A DNA stretch of 64,000 nt from the NCBI GenBank assembly GCA_047967505.1, contig CM106540.1. One strand, written 5' to 3'. This DNA is from Dipteris shenzhenensis (taxonomy: Eukaryota > Polypodiophyta > Polypodiopsida > Gleicheniales). Below, one piece after another: positions 46,600 to 58,790 of this stretch. The notes below the pieces were generated by a model, which saw only the letters and a program-made list of their open reading frames with translations, ran no database searches and was not told the DNA's origin. Each line of letters begins with the position of its first letter. The stretch's first letter is position 1. The position numbers and the translations under genes are program-made.

Positions 46600-49500
46600 T
46601 TCACCAAGTGGGGGCCCTATTAACACTAGTTTGGTAATATGACATAAAATGGTCCAAGTATAAGTCTATGTTCATCTGCCTAATCAAATTCAATTAGTTT
46701 TCTTAACACAAGAAAGGTATCCCAAAGACTTAGGGTCAAACTTTGACTTACGTTTTATGTGTCAAAGAGGCCTAAATAGTTAATATAGCCAAAAGTGGAT
46801 AACTCACCTGAATTTTTGGTGCAAATATGTGGAGCATATGATCGAGAATATAATATTAGAAGGATGATGTTATAGATGCTTTAGCATCTATTTTCGTGAT
46901 GCTTGAAATTTTCATTAGTGCTTGTTTTATATTTCGTCACATCAAATTCGAATTTCTATTGTAAGTTGTGCTTTGGTTTGTTCTCAAGCCAAGTAAAAAG
47001 ATCATTTGAAGTCAAGGAAGTGTTCGACCACTATACTCAAATTGGATATAGAAAAGTCAAATGATACAAGTTATGAAAACCAAGTAAATAATAGGTAATA
47101 ATCTCAAAAGGTGTCATGTTTTGGTGGGAGATTCCAAGGGAAAGAAAGGAGCACTTCATGTGTGATAATATCTTCTAGTATTCAAATTCACTTTATAGGT
47201 CTGGTGATGCACTGGGTACCAAATGAAAAAGTGCAGTCAAGTCCATTGTAGGCTTCTAGGGACCATATTGAGGGAACCATACTCACATTCCAACTTACTT
47301 ACCTAACAAGAAAAATACATGAACATGTTTTTTCATCTTTGGCCAAAGAAATCATACTTTGCAAAATCATGTCTTTGCAACTCTTGGATGTCTTGCACAT
47401 GGGCTGCCATGGTACTAATTGATGATTTTTTTCCAGAGATCATTCCAATTAGATATGACTACCTTGCCATTTACTTTTAGGATACCATAATTCTTGATCG
47501 GAACCACAGCTGTCGGGCCTTCAAGGCCAAGTGGCATCTATCCAAGTCTTTATGGCCATCTCACAAAATTGAACCAATGATATATAGATTTCAAGGACCC
47601 CAATTTTGAGCTGCTAGTGGTAGGAAGTAGGTAGAACAGATATTATTGTACATCTTAGGTCAGTTTTCATGCTAGGAATAGATTTTTATTTGCATGATGA
47701 TGATTGTGGAACTAATGGTAGATAGGCCAATGGAGGCATGAGTAGAACATGCAAATAAAAAAAGCAGCTGCATCTCTACAAAAAAAGTAATAGCCACTAT
47801 TTTTGTAATAACTTTTGATCTATAACTCGTATTTAGGATCTCATTTTTTTTTGTGAAGCTACTCAAGCCTTGTGATGGTCTCACATATTTTCATCCATTC
47901 CTTGGGTGTGCCAAAGTTTTACCGGTATGGCCAACCTAACTCAAGTAGATCAATCTTCAGTAACACCATGATCTCCAACCGCTTAATTGGAGTCATCTGA
48001 CTCCTAGGAAAAACCACATCTATCAAGCCTTTAAGGCCAACAACATTTGTCAAGGCCATTATGGCCATGCTACTTAATGAAGTTGGACCACTACCATAGG
48101 GAGTTCTCATAGCTAGACATTCAAAACATCTCTTAGTTTAAACACTCGGCATCATCACAAGTTGTGGATGATTATTTGCAAAAAAATAAGATTTATTGGG
48201 CACATCAACTCTTGTAAAGTGGTTGTTAAACTCCAAAATTTTTGTAAAACAAAGTATTCTTAGCTCTGTGGATCTTGACATATAATATGTAGTGCAAGTT
48301 TATATGTTCCAACAAAACATATGCAAAGTCGCAAAAGAAGAAACAATAATAGTAACCTTGTATATCACTGAGACGGAAGAGATCTTGGTGAGTTTTTTCT
48401 TACCCATCGTAGTAAAAAATAGAAGTTGTGGGGCATTGTCCCACCCAAATTTGTATTATAGTACATCATAGACAACTACAAAAATTTTGAAATGTCTATC
48501 TTAAACTATAGTTTGTGGCATTGGCTGGCCTTAAGAATTTGATAGTACTGAAAGTCTCATTTGTGGTTTTCTAATGCTTGTTTAGGTCTGGGAGTGATAA
48601 AAAAGAGATGTGGTGTTGATGCCACCATTTTCATTTTCCATTTAGTGCAAATCATCCCATATGAATCATCAAATAGAACTATGGGGACTTTGGAATGCCT
48701 TTTTTTTAATGAATGCTTTTAAACATGGGGGTCATCCCACATATTTCATCAAATATCAGTATGGGAAGTTTGGAAGGTTAAACTTTCTAAACATAGGTCC
48801 CTATTGAAATATTTCTTTCCATGGACAAAAAATTTAATTCTAAATTATTAGTGCAAAGTAATACTTTTTTAAAATAAAATACAATGATGTGATAGCTAAC
48901 GATTTGGTGGTATTTAGCATAACCTTTGAATAGGGATTTGAAAAGAGTTCTTGGTGGCTCATAAGTATGTTCTAACCATGCTAACCATTGAATTGATAGG
49001 ATTTCCTAACACGAAAATGGATCTTACATAGAGAGCACATCCTCATTAAAGTGATTTGGAAGATGTGCTTTTTTTTGCTCCTAATCAATGGAAACCTAAC
49101 ACTCAATCATCATTACCTTCCAATACCAATCAAGTACAACTACAAATGGTAGGTGTAAGGCCACCTTCTACCTACTAGATATTATCCACCTCCCATAGAG
49201 TACCACTATAATTCAAGGCAATGTGTTTCATTGCTCATTCACTAGAGTTGGCATTCTACTCATTTGTACCAAGGTTCCCCTCTTGATATGGTCCTTATGA
49301 GGCTCATTGCCTTGTAGTTGCTTATTAGTCATGCAATAAAGCTCTTACTTTGAGTTCATTCTCGTGTGAAGTGAAACTAAACTATTCTAGAGGGTAAGCG
49401 AGGTGATGGAGATGAGAACTCTAGTATGCTTCATGAGTCTTCATTTGTGAAAATAGAGATTCACCTAGATTTGTTGCCAGAGGAACCAGAAATGGCAAAT

Positions 49501-51215
49501 TGTCTTATCACACCTATGTCAATTCACAAAATAAATGTCATGACACTTAGTAGTCTAATTACTTATGTCAATATTCTTTGGCATAAAAGATTAAGGCATT
49601 ATGAATCAAGATACCATTGTCTAAAGACTCCCACTAGTGAATTGTCCAAAGGAAAAGTGTAAAGCATTTCTTGGCATTTAGAGCCTAGCTTGAGAAAGAA
49701 ACATGCAATTATATCAAAACATGAAGATGTGATAAAGGTGGTGAATATAAGTGTTATGAGTCCAATCATTACTACAAAGACAATGCCACAAAGATGCAAT
49801 TCATAGGTAGACACACTTCACTTTAAATGTTAGAGTGATCGCTGAGTTTTCTTGATGCATGATGTAAGAGGAAAAAGGGATGAAAGCATATAATGATAAA
49901 GGCGACAACATTGTAGTATATCTCATGAGTAGAATCCCTATCACCATTTTTTGTACAGCATGACTCTAAAAGAGGCATTCATTGTTGTGAAGCATAGGAT
50001 AAGCCATCCTATAATTTTTTGCTCTATTGCATATGTTCATGTATTGGATGCCTTGAGGAAAATTGGATGCCAAATCTCAAAAATGTGTTCCCATACGGTA
50101 TAATGATTAGAGCAAGGCATAACTTATTTTGGGATACTATAAGAGATAATTGGTAATATCCTTATATGGTTGTTGACATATTAATTAGCTATTATGACCC
50201 AACCTATGGTTGTTTAAGTGCAGTGTCTATAGTTTGGAGGCCACTAGATAAGTTCCTTTTTCAAGGCCAACAAGTAGTGAGCAATCAACTCTCACTATTA
50301 AAATTGCTTTAGGCTCCTATGAACACTTTCTTACAAATGTTAGATTGAAATCTGTATCAAAAGTTTGCATGAAGGTCATGGATAGCTTCATCACTTTCTT
50401 TTCATTGAGATTTCAAGATTAAATTCTAAGATCATTATTACTTATACAAACTATGAAAAAAGGACACTTTACAATTCAAATGTTTGACATAAAGCAAATG
50501 GATACTTCTTGTTGAATGTAATGTGAGACTTTCTTGATATGACAACTTTCAATGGACAACCCAAAAGAGTATTGTTAGATAATGGATGGCCTAATATACT
50601 TCACCATCACAAGCTGGATTTTAGTTGTTCAATTTGAGCAATACATGTAGAAACCTAAGAACATTCATTTGCAATGGCCTATGGAGATAATTATGTTCAA
50701 TTGAATCTACATGCATTCACATGTGTCAAATGGCTACACTATTGGCTGCCATGGCAGCCCAACGAAGCATTGAGTGTGGGGGTCCCAATCCTCGTCCCAT
50801 AGCCATGCAAGCCTCTCCCACATCCACCAAAAAGAGCCGGCTAGGATGAGAGAGAGGGGATTAATTTCTTCATTATATACCAAGTACCACAAATGAATCC
50901 CATGCTTATGGGATAATCTTGTACACGTGTCCATTGTGTATCAAGGTCCTCCTTGCCCCCCTTAATTTTTCCATACTACCAAGGTACCACAAGGGGGTTA
51001 GGACCACATAGGCCCATATTTCCAACATACAGTAGTACCAATGATAGGCAGGCTAGTAGTGTCTTTAATTTCTCACTTGGTGCCTCTATAATCTCATGGA
51101 AAAGTAAGAAGCACCCCATAATCATCATGCCACCACAAATACAACTTGTCATAATGTTGATTTATTAAGACTATTGAAAAAACTTTACCTATATTGGAGG
51201 ATCAAGGGAGAGAGA
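46600..51215. other. AT-rich stretch, no recognised gene
   Basis: Short frames only. Around 49570-49600 N-I-L-W-H-K-R-L-R-H faintly recalls the copia pre-integrase motif (L-W-H-x-R-L-G-H) but nothing follows it. Otherwise no domain, LTR or array was seen. Confidence 0.45.
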
Positions 51216-51221
51216 CCACAA

Positions 51222-51258
51222 ACTCCTCCTCCTCCTCCTCCTCCTCCTCCTCCTCCTC
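51222..51258 (+). repeat. (CTC)n trinucleotide repeat
   Basis: About 11-12 CTC/TCC units, encoding a serine run in one frame. Confidence 0.95.
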
Positions 51259-51534
51259 TACCTCCAACTTTACTCTGAACTCCTCTTTCCTTCCTCCTAT
51301 TCTTCCTTCTTCACTCCCACTCAACCATCAACCCCTTTTATTCGTGAAGGATATTGGCTCTTCATCTCATCCCTACGACTCCTTCTCAATCCAAAATTAA
51401 AGGTCTATTTCAAGCTACAAAGTTTTAGGCGCATGTATGGGAATGATGCAAGAGCATTTAAAAGACGTGTGTGCATACGCACGCGCATGCTCTCTCTCTT
51501 TGCATTTTGATGGTTGGAAAAAAACTTGCCACAT

Positions 51535-51762
51535 GGCATTTTAATGATTGAAAGGGGGAGGGGGGGAGAGAGAGAGAGAGAGAGAGTGGAAAAAAACTTG
51601 CCACATGGAATTTTAACGATTGAATAAGAGAGAGACAGAGAGAGACAACGAGAGAGAGAGAGAGAGAGAGAGAGAGTATGAAAGGGGATGAGGAGATAGA
51701 GGGCAATTGAGAAGAAGAGAGAGTACAAGTAAGATGAGAGCAAGGGAAATAGACATTCAAAA

Positions 51763-51809
<47 letters not shown>

Positions 51810-52074
51810 GGGAGGGAGGGAGATGGGGGGGGAAAGGGGGACAATGGGAGTTGAGAATAAGGGAGAGTACATGCACGATTAGAGAGAGGGAAACAGACAT
51901 TCAAAGAGAGGGGAGAGAAGAGAGAGGAGAGAAGAAAGAAGAGAAAGAGTGTGCTCACCATTTTGAGGCACTTTCGCCAAAAGAAGCTCGCCAAAAGACA
52001 TCCCCCAAGTGCACCACATTACAAGACTCCCATAGAAGCCCATAGATTCACATGGCAGTTTAAGGATTAAAAGG

Positions 52075-52127
<53 letters not shown>

Positions 52128-52233
52128 TGAAAGGGGACGAGGAGATAGAGGGGAGTTGAGAAGAAGAGAGAGTACATATGAGATGAGAGCAAGGGAAAAA
52201 GACATTCAAAAAGAGAAGAGAGAGAGGTGTGTG

Positions 52234-52274
<41 letters not shown>

Positions 52275-52511
52275 AGAGGGAGGGAGGGAGGGAGGGAGGG
52301 ACTATGAGAGAGGGAGGGAGGGAGGGAGAGAGGGACTGAGAGAGGGAGGGAGGGTGGAAGAGGGAGAGGGAGAGGGAGGGAGGGTGGAAGAGGGAGAGGG
52401 AGAGGGAGAGGGAGAGGGAAAGGTAAAAGGGGGGGAGAGGGAGAGGGAGAGGGAGAGGGAAAGGGAGAGGGAGAGGGAGAGGAGGGAGAGAGAGAGAGAG
52501 GGAAAGGGAAA

Positions 52512-52567
<56 letters not shown>

Positions 52568-52782
52568 GAGAGGGGGGGGATGGGGGACGATGGGAGTTGA
52601 GAAGACGGGAGAGTACATGCATGATTAGAGAGTGAGAAACATACATTTAAAGAGAGGAGAGAGAGGAGAGAAGAGAGAAGAGAAAGAGTGTGCTCACCAT
52701 TTTGAGGCACTCCCGTCGAAAGATGCTCACCAAAAGACACATCCCAAGTGCACCACATTACAAGACTCCCATAGAAGCTATT
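51535..52782 (+). repeat. duplicated segment with very long purine tracts
   Basis: A segment containing ATGAAAGGGGATGAGGAGA, GAGTACATGCAYGATTAGAGAG and GTGTGCTCACCATTTTGAGG occurs twice (about 51650-52046 and 52100-52782). The second copy is about 290 bases longer because GA, GGGA and GGGAGA arrays have expanded at 52228-52575. Almost the whole plus strand from 52077 to 52575 is purine. The repeats explain the long SLSLS and RERERE frames here. Confidence 0.85.
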
Positions 52783-52859
52783 AATAACATTTACAAAGAT
52801 AGTATGGATTTGAAATACTCAAGTGAAAATTGATCATAGCCCCCATACCAATGGTTCAA

Positions 52860-53125
52860 AATTGGGACATTGAGTTCCATTTATAGATAGATGGTTCCAA
52901 TTATGCAAAAAGAGTTATAGTATACCAACTTAGGAAATACAAGAAAGACAACCCAATATACTTTTCAAGGAAGTAACTAAATGATACAAAGGTGAGCTAC
53001 ACAACAACAAAAAGACAAAGCCCTAGCAATTTTCTATAGTGTGAAAAATTTTAGACAGTATTTATTGGCCATGGATTTATATCCATTGATCATTGAGCGT
53101 TGTTGCATCTATTTACTCTCCCATG
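52860..53125 (+). pseudogene. gypsy RNase H fragment
   Basis: The frame reads D-G-S-N-Y-A-K-R-V-I-V-Y-Q-L, then N-P-I-Y-F-S-R-K, L-N-D, Y-T-T-T-K, and further on I-D-H followed by a stop and A-L-L-H-L. These are RNase H landmarks in the right order (S-R-K-L, Y-T/S-T-T-E, D-H-Q-A-L-L). Stops and shifts break it, and it is flanked by unrelated repeats. Confidence 0.65.
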
Positions 53126-53849
53126 TACCGGATGTTATATCACCAAAGGGCTTCTACTGCTACAAGAATCCAAATTCAAGATAGTGGTGCAAAAGAGAAC
53201 TTAGCATTAAAAAAGAGGCCACATGTCATCTTTGATTATGATATAAATTTTTTTATAGCCATTCTCATAGAAGTATGAATCTTTTGCAATTTTTCTTTCC
53301 ATTAATTTTTAGTTTTATCATCCACTCCCATCTTATGAAGTACAATTTAACAAGGGGTGTCACAAATAAAAATTAGACTATGTGCACTTTGGCATTTTGT
53401 ATACAAAGAGTGGTAAAAGGGCATGTCCTACATGTAAAGATCGGGTGTAAACAAAGAGTGGTAAAGGGCATGTCCACATGTAAGGACAAGTCTTCAAGAT
53501 TTCCTTATAGGGTTTCTATTTAGGGGTTTTGTATATAATCCATGTGATATCAAAAGAGAGTGTTCATATTGTATCAAAGTCTTGGTGCAATGGTTATTCC
53601 TATCCTCATCCATCTTCTTTTCCACATTCCACTCTCTTTCGACATTATAATTAGATCTTGCTTCTTAAGAATTTGAACCTTGTTCACTCATTCCTACACC
53701 CAAATACATGTAAATTCAAGGATAATAGGCAAGGATATCATTTGAGCGCTATTGTAGCCTCTTCAGGGGTCTTTCTTAGAGTAAGGTTTGTATCGTCAGA
53801 CTGTTGGGTTACAAGCTACATCCCACCTGGACTAGGTTCTAGTGATGAA

Positions 53850-54925
53850 TAGGATTCTCCTGTGGCAGGGAAATGTCACTTGGAAAGGGGGTAATGTTCT
53901 TAACGTGCCCAAAAAAATTTGCAGGATTGGTAGCTCCCACCTACTCCCTATACCCACCCCCTTCAGTGATATTGAATAGAATGCTTAACTTAAGATAGAA
54001 GGTTGTTGATAACCAAGCTAAGTGGCAGTACAAGTTCTAACTCATTTAGCACAAAGACATTCCTGAAAAATACTCTACCTTGTTGTGGCTCATCCTACAT
54101 AACGCTGTCTGGACCAATTGTAGAAGTGAGAGGATAGGAAAGGGGACAGGACTCTACAAATGATGCCCCACCAAAAAGGAAGATGTGTTCCACCTTTTCA
54201 TCACATGCCCTGAAGCTAAAAAAGTTTGGAAGTACATTCAACTCCAGCTTGGGGGGCTAATCAATTGGAAGGCAATTCTACTCGGGTACTCCTTCAAAAC
54301 CCCTCACTCTTCTTGGTTAACCCTGAGAGCTCATCCATTGGGGGCTATTTGGATCTTAAGAAATTTTTACCAATTCCAATGTGTTGGAGTTAATGCCATT
54401 GATATGTTCTCACATTGGTTTGAAAAAAAATATCTCTATTTTTCAAATATAATATGTTTTCTAACAGAAAGGCTTTTCATGTTAGCAGGCAAGTTGTCTA
54501 CTAGATCAATAGATTCATAATTACAATGAGGCCCTTTCTCAGCTACAGGAAGAAGCTGATGAACACTCCAAGAACTTCAATTGCTGAGAGATTACAGATT
54601 GCTTGCAAAATCATGAACTCCCTCCTCTATATCATGTCAAAGAGGAACCCTTTAGAAGTGGTTGATCGACTCCAACTCTTAGTTTTATCTCAAGATGTGA
54701 TCCCTCCTGCTAGACCTACCCTTTGGTGACCTATTGTTTTGATCACTTATCTTGATGGATCTCCATGTCTTCCCACCTACGAGTTATAACAAGAGTCTCC
54801 TGAGGCTTTAGCTCATGTCAAAAGTTGTGGATTGTTTTGTTGTAATGATCTTATGACCTACAATGTATAAATCTTTTATGAATATATAATACACAAAATA
54901 TTTTCAGCCCCCCTCCCCAAAAAAA
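53850..54925 (+). pseudogene. LINE 3' end with zf-RVT zinc-binding region
   Basis: One reads L-L-W-L-I-L-H-N-A-V-W-T-N and then C-P-T-K-K-E-D-V-F-H-L-F-I-T-C-P-E-A-K-K-V-W. This is the zinc-binding (C...H...C) region that follows RT in plant LINEs, where L-W-x-x-L-H-N-A and H-L-F-x-x-C-P-x-A-x-x-V-W are typical. The frame 54185-54520 continues with G-A-I-W-I-L-R-N. An AT-rich tail ends in an A run at 54919-54927. RT itself is absent, so this is a 5'-truncated copy, usual for LINEs. Confidence 0.7.
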
Positions 54926-54927
54926 AG

Positions 54928-55560
54928 GCAAGGATATCCTATTAGTAAGAATATGACATCGTAATATATAGATTTACATTAAATTAACATAAGGGGGAGG
55001 GATCATTAGAGTCAATACAATCATTTGGCTAACCAAGATTTCGAACAAGGAAGCAAGAATGCTCAAGTGCAAGTATGAAAAGATTAGTAATGAAAGCTAA
55101 AGAATTTTCAATATGCATATTCTTATCACCAATTATTATAATCTTTGGGAAAACAAGGATATGAAAGTTGGATATGTGATATTTTTTTAAGGAGTTAATA
55201 TATAATAAAATGCTATGAAACAACACTAGCTTATAGGGCGAGATGTATGCACTACTTTCTTTTCTAAGTGCATGGTTGTGGTGAGTGCAACCTAGAATAA
55301 ATCATATTTAGGTATAGCTTCAGGTGCTAGCTACATCTTCCCTTCATTTAAACCATCTTGAGTGATTCCTTTTCATCTAGTATTGGTGGGTAGAAACTCT
55401 ATAAAGTAGTCTTTGGCAAAAAGTTTATGAAGCAAATCATATATGTGCCAAGTGAAGAAGCATCATTAGGATGTGCATTATGAAGAAGAAAATTATGTTG
55501 TACATCAATAAAGTCAAAGTGTGGTGACACAAATGGAACAACCTCATGTTGAGGGCATTT
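54928..55560. other. AT-rich spacer, no gene
   Basis: Nothing recognised between the LINE tail and the RNase H fragment. Confidence 0.5.
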
Positions 55561-55564
55561 GGAC

Positions 55565-55700
55565 ATTGAGTTCAATATGCATACAAATGGTTCCAAGTAT
55601 GCAATAGAAAGTGTGGTATGTCAACCTATGAAATAGAAGAAAGACTACCCAATATACTTTGCAAAGCAAGCAACTAAATGGTAAAAGTGAAGTACAAGAC
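55565..55700 (+). pseudogene. second gypsy RNase H fragment, same family as 52.9 kb
   Basis: GGTTCCAAGTATGCAATAGA through AAGACAAGCAAGG parallels 52888-53020 at the DNA level. It encodes P-I-Y-F-A-K-type RNase H text in the plus frame, and it abuts a gypsy integrase end of opposite orientation. It is probably a rearranged or inserted fragment. Confidence 0.6.
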
Positions 55701-55704
55701 CATA

Positions 55705-56696
55705 AAAAGACAAGCAAGGTCCTTTGAAGGGCTTTAAGAGGTTGATATGAAAAGCATTATGTATTTTCCAATTATCATGTAATTCAAGCCTATAAGCTAG
55801 ATCATTGATTTTCTGAATTACATTGAAAGGTCCATAAAAATGTGGGGACATTTTGATTGCAGGCCATTTCTCAATGCTCTTCAATCTTCTTTTCTCAATC
55901 CATAGAGGTACATTATCACCTTCCTTAAAAAGCATGTATTTTTGTTTCTTATTAGCTTATTTTGTGTACTTCTCTTGAGCGATTGCAATGGCTTCTTGAA
56001 CCTTTTTGATAATATTTTGATAGTTATGAGTAAATGCATCTATTGCCTTGACTCTATGGGTCAATCATGTGATAGGAATAGGTAAAACTTTCCCATAGAT
56101 GATCTCAAAGGGTGCTCTCCCAATTGTTGAATGATGAGTATTATTGTAAGCAAACTCTAAGAGATGAAGATATTTGTCCCAAGTCTTTGGTTGACTTGCC
56201 ACATAAGCTCTTAACATGTTAAAAATAGTGTTGTTTGTGACTTCAGCCTGTTGTCGCAGTCTAAAAATTACTACAAAACTTTGAATCTTGATCAGACACT
56301 ATAATCTTTGGCAAGCTATCATGAACAAAAATATGCTAAATGAATATATGTGCAGCTTGCTGAGCTGTTAAAGTCTTCTTACATGGGATGAAGTAGGCTT
56401 GCTTATTAAAGCAATCCCAGTAGTGGATCCATATCATATCATTTTGATTTGTTGTAGTAGAAAAACCTTTTATGAAATCCATGGATATTTGTTCCCAAGG
56501 TTGCATAGGAATAGGCGAAGGCATTAGCAATCCAAGAGTCTTTCCTTTGTAACTCTCGATCTTCCGGTAAATGATGCATTTGGCTACAAACTTAGCCACA
56601 TCTTTTCTTATAGTAAGCCAATGAAATTCTCTTACTATCACTTGTAAAGTGGCAGTCACTCCCCTACATCCCATATAAGATGGTTGGTCTATTTCT
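55705..56696 (-). pseudogene. gypsy integrase, right part of an interrupted element
   Basis: On the minus strand one reads R-E-F-H-W-L-T-I-R-K-D-V, C-I-I-Y-R-K (zinc-finger end degraded from C-x-x-C), P-W-E-Q-I-S-M-D-F-I-K-G-F and A-Y-F-I-P-C. In the C-terminal frame come W-P-A-I-K-M-S-P-H-F-Y-G-P-F and H-N-A-F-H-I-N-L-L-K-P-F. These match gypsy integrase core and C-terminal region. Its upstream part continues at 63639-64000 beyond the copia insertion. Stops are present. Confidence 0.85.
56692..56696 (+). other. target-site duplication TTTCT (left)
   Basis: TTTCT immediately left of the copia element is repeated immediately right at 63639-63643. Confidence 0.85.
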
Positions 56697-56923
56697 TGAC
56701 AAAATATGAAGAGGGGAGCGGAGAAGAGTGATGAGGAGAGAGGGCACAGCTAGAGAGCACACCACAAATGACCAACTGTACACTAGATTTAGTTGAAAAT
56801 GTAGAATATATACAAACCCATTTAGGGTTAGGGTTAGGGCATCTAACCTTTCCTTTATAGCACTCTATAAGGGTGAGTGCTATTCACATATGATCACATG
56901 ATGTTGAGCCTAATCTCTCAACA
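56697..56923 (-). repeat. copia 3' LTR
   Basis: 227 bases, with TGTTGAGAG... and ...ATATTTTGTCA ends in minus sense. Compared with the 5' LTR it carries a telomere-like TTTAGGGTTAGGGTTAGGG (56823-56841) where the partner reads TTTAGGTTTAATGTTAGGG. Confidence 0.93.
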
Positions 56924-56934
56924 CCTTCCCTCAA
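56924..56934 (-). other. copia polypurine tract
   Basis: TTGAGGGAAGG in minus sense directly precedes the 3' LTR, the primer site for plus-strand DNA synthesis. Confidence 0.8.
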
Positions 56935-57034
56935 GATCTACATCATGAAGTAGGCCTTCCCTCAAGATGGTGATTCTCGGGAATCGAAGGACTGAGCATT
57001 ACATTCCATCACGCCCCTTTAATGGGAATGTCCT

Positions 57035-57570
57035 CCCTCTGCATCAAACCAAGAGCTTGTCAGTGTTTCTCGAAAAGCTCTTTACCAAGTGGTTTGGTAA
57101 AGATGTCTACAACATTCTCTTTGCTATCACAATACTGCAGTGTGATGTCACCAAGTAACACTCTTTCTCTAATGAAGTGCTCCCAAACATCAATGTGCTT
57201 TGTCTTGGAGTGATATACTAGATTCTTGGCCAAGGCTTGAGCCGATTAGCTATCACAGTATATTGTCGCCTGCTTTGACTCATCAAAGTAATCTATTTCT
57301 AACAATAGTCTTCTCAGCCATATAGTCTCACATGCACCTATAGTGAGTGCTCTATATTTTGCTTAAGTTGAAGACAAAGAAATAGTTGGTTGTTTGTTTG
57401 ATAACCATGATATAGCACCTTGACCAAGGAAAAATGCATATCCTTGTGTGGATCTTCTGGTCTTATGATCTCTGACATAGTCACTATCACAGTATCCATG
57501 CAACCGTGGATGACTTCCTCTGTATTCTATTCCAAATTGTCTTGTATCTCTAATGTATCTCAAGACTCTC
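57035..57570 (-). pseudogene. copia RNase H
   Basis: The frame reads R-Y-I-R-D-T...G-Y-C-D-S-D-Y-V-R-D, R-S-T-Q-G-Y-A-F and I-S-W-L-S-N-K-Q. After a stop it continues A-K-Y-R-A-L and W-L-R-R-L-L, and ends with K-H-I-D-V, H-F-I-R-E and D-I-F-T-K-P-L. This is the complete landmark set of copia RNase H. At least two in-frame stops occur (near 57362 and 57245). Confidence 0.88.
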
Positions 57571-58700
57571 TTGGCTGTATTCCAGTGAGACTATTTTGGA
57601 TTTGCCATAAACTATGCTAGTGAACTTACTGCATAACAAATATTCGGCCACGCGATAGTCAGGTATATAAGAGATCAAATGAGCTACCTGTAGTACTTGT
57701 CATTGACGAGTCATTGACTGTAGGCTTTTTTGAATCTTTTGTAAGTTTCAAACTCTATTCCATGAGAGTGGCTGCAATCTTACAATTTGCCATATGAAAC
57801 TTCCTCAGAAGACTATCAACATACTTGAGCTGACTCCTGAAGTTGTTGTTTATTTGAATCTCTCCAAAACTCAATTCCAAGACAATAGTGCATAAGTCTA
57901 AGATCTTTCATGTCAAACTCTGTAGATAAGTCTTATTTTAGTTTCTTGATGAAGCTATCCTTGCTTTTGGTCACAATCAGATCATCTACGTACGAAAGTG
58001 CAATAGTAATGTCTTCCCCTTGAACTTTATAGTAGAGAGTATGATTTGCATTGGATTTCATGTATCCAAGATCATCAAAAGACTTGTCCATTATGCTGTA
58101 CCAACTTCTGGATGCTTGCTTTGAGCTCATAGAGACTCTTTTTAAGATGGCAAACCTTATTCTCCTTTCCTGGTTCAACATAGCCTACTGGTTGTTACAT
58201 GTAGACTTCCTCGTTTAGGTAACCATTGAGAAATGCATTCTTGACATCGAGTTGGTACACATTCCATCTGCTAAGTGTTGCTAGTAATATCAATAACCAT
58301 ATGGAATCGATCTTTGCTATTGGAGCATAAGTTTCATCATAATCTTAACCATATTGCTGTGCAAATCCTTTTGCAATTAGTTTGGCTTTGTATCTTTGAA
58401 TATTGCCATCTGGATTGTACTTCACTTTGTATACCCATTTGTTTGCCTTCTTTTCTGGTGGAAGGTTCCATAATTCCCAAGTATTATTCTTATACAAAGC
58501 ATCCATTTCTTCATTCATAGTAGTTTGACATTCTAGCTTGTCTAGTGCATCTTCAAAGCACACTGCCTCTTTTGTAGCCATGATGGTATTATTAGACCCA
58601 AAATGTCCCTTGTGGTACCCCCAAAAGTACCCTACGGTACCTAAAATTTTCCCTTGTGGTACCCTGAAAAATCCATTATGGTGCCCCAAAAAGTCCCTTG
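57571..58700 (-). pseudogene. copia reverse transcriptase
   Basis: Landmarks in order: E-E-M-D-A-L-Y-K-N-N-T-W-E-L, N-K-W-V-Y-K-V-K-Y, R-Y-K-A-K-L-I-A-K-G-F-A-Q (58345-58560), then K-Q-A-S-R-S-W-Y and the active-site Y-V-D-D-L-I-V near 57985. The frame breaks at a stop after G-F-A-Q-Q-Y-G and again in the palm. The catalytic Y-V-D-D is intact but the protein is not. Confidence 0.9.
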
Positions 58701-58790
58701 TGGTACCCCAAAAGTTCTCTTACACTACCCAAAAAGTCCCGTGTGGCAACCTACAAATTACCTCTTGGTACCTCTTCAATGTACCTAATT
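58590..58790 (-). repeat. 22-bp minisatellite inside copia pol
   Basis: About nine units of 22 bases resembling CCCTTGTGGTACCCCAAAAAG lie between integrase and RT. The word TGTGGTACC or a variant recurs at 58611, 58633, 58655, 58677, 58699, 58721 and 58742. In minus sense it enters the RT frame as G-Y-H-K-G-H-F-G-type residues, and the frame stays open through the part next to RT. Other copia elements have only a variable linker here. Confidence 0.9.

Noticed and set aside
49426-49662. Possible copia pre-integrase fragment (L-W-H-K-R-L-R-H)
   Set aside because: Only one short word matches and there is no zinc-finger C-x-x-C or integrase text around it.
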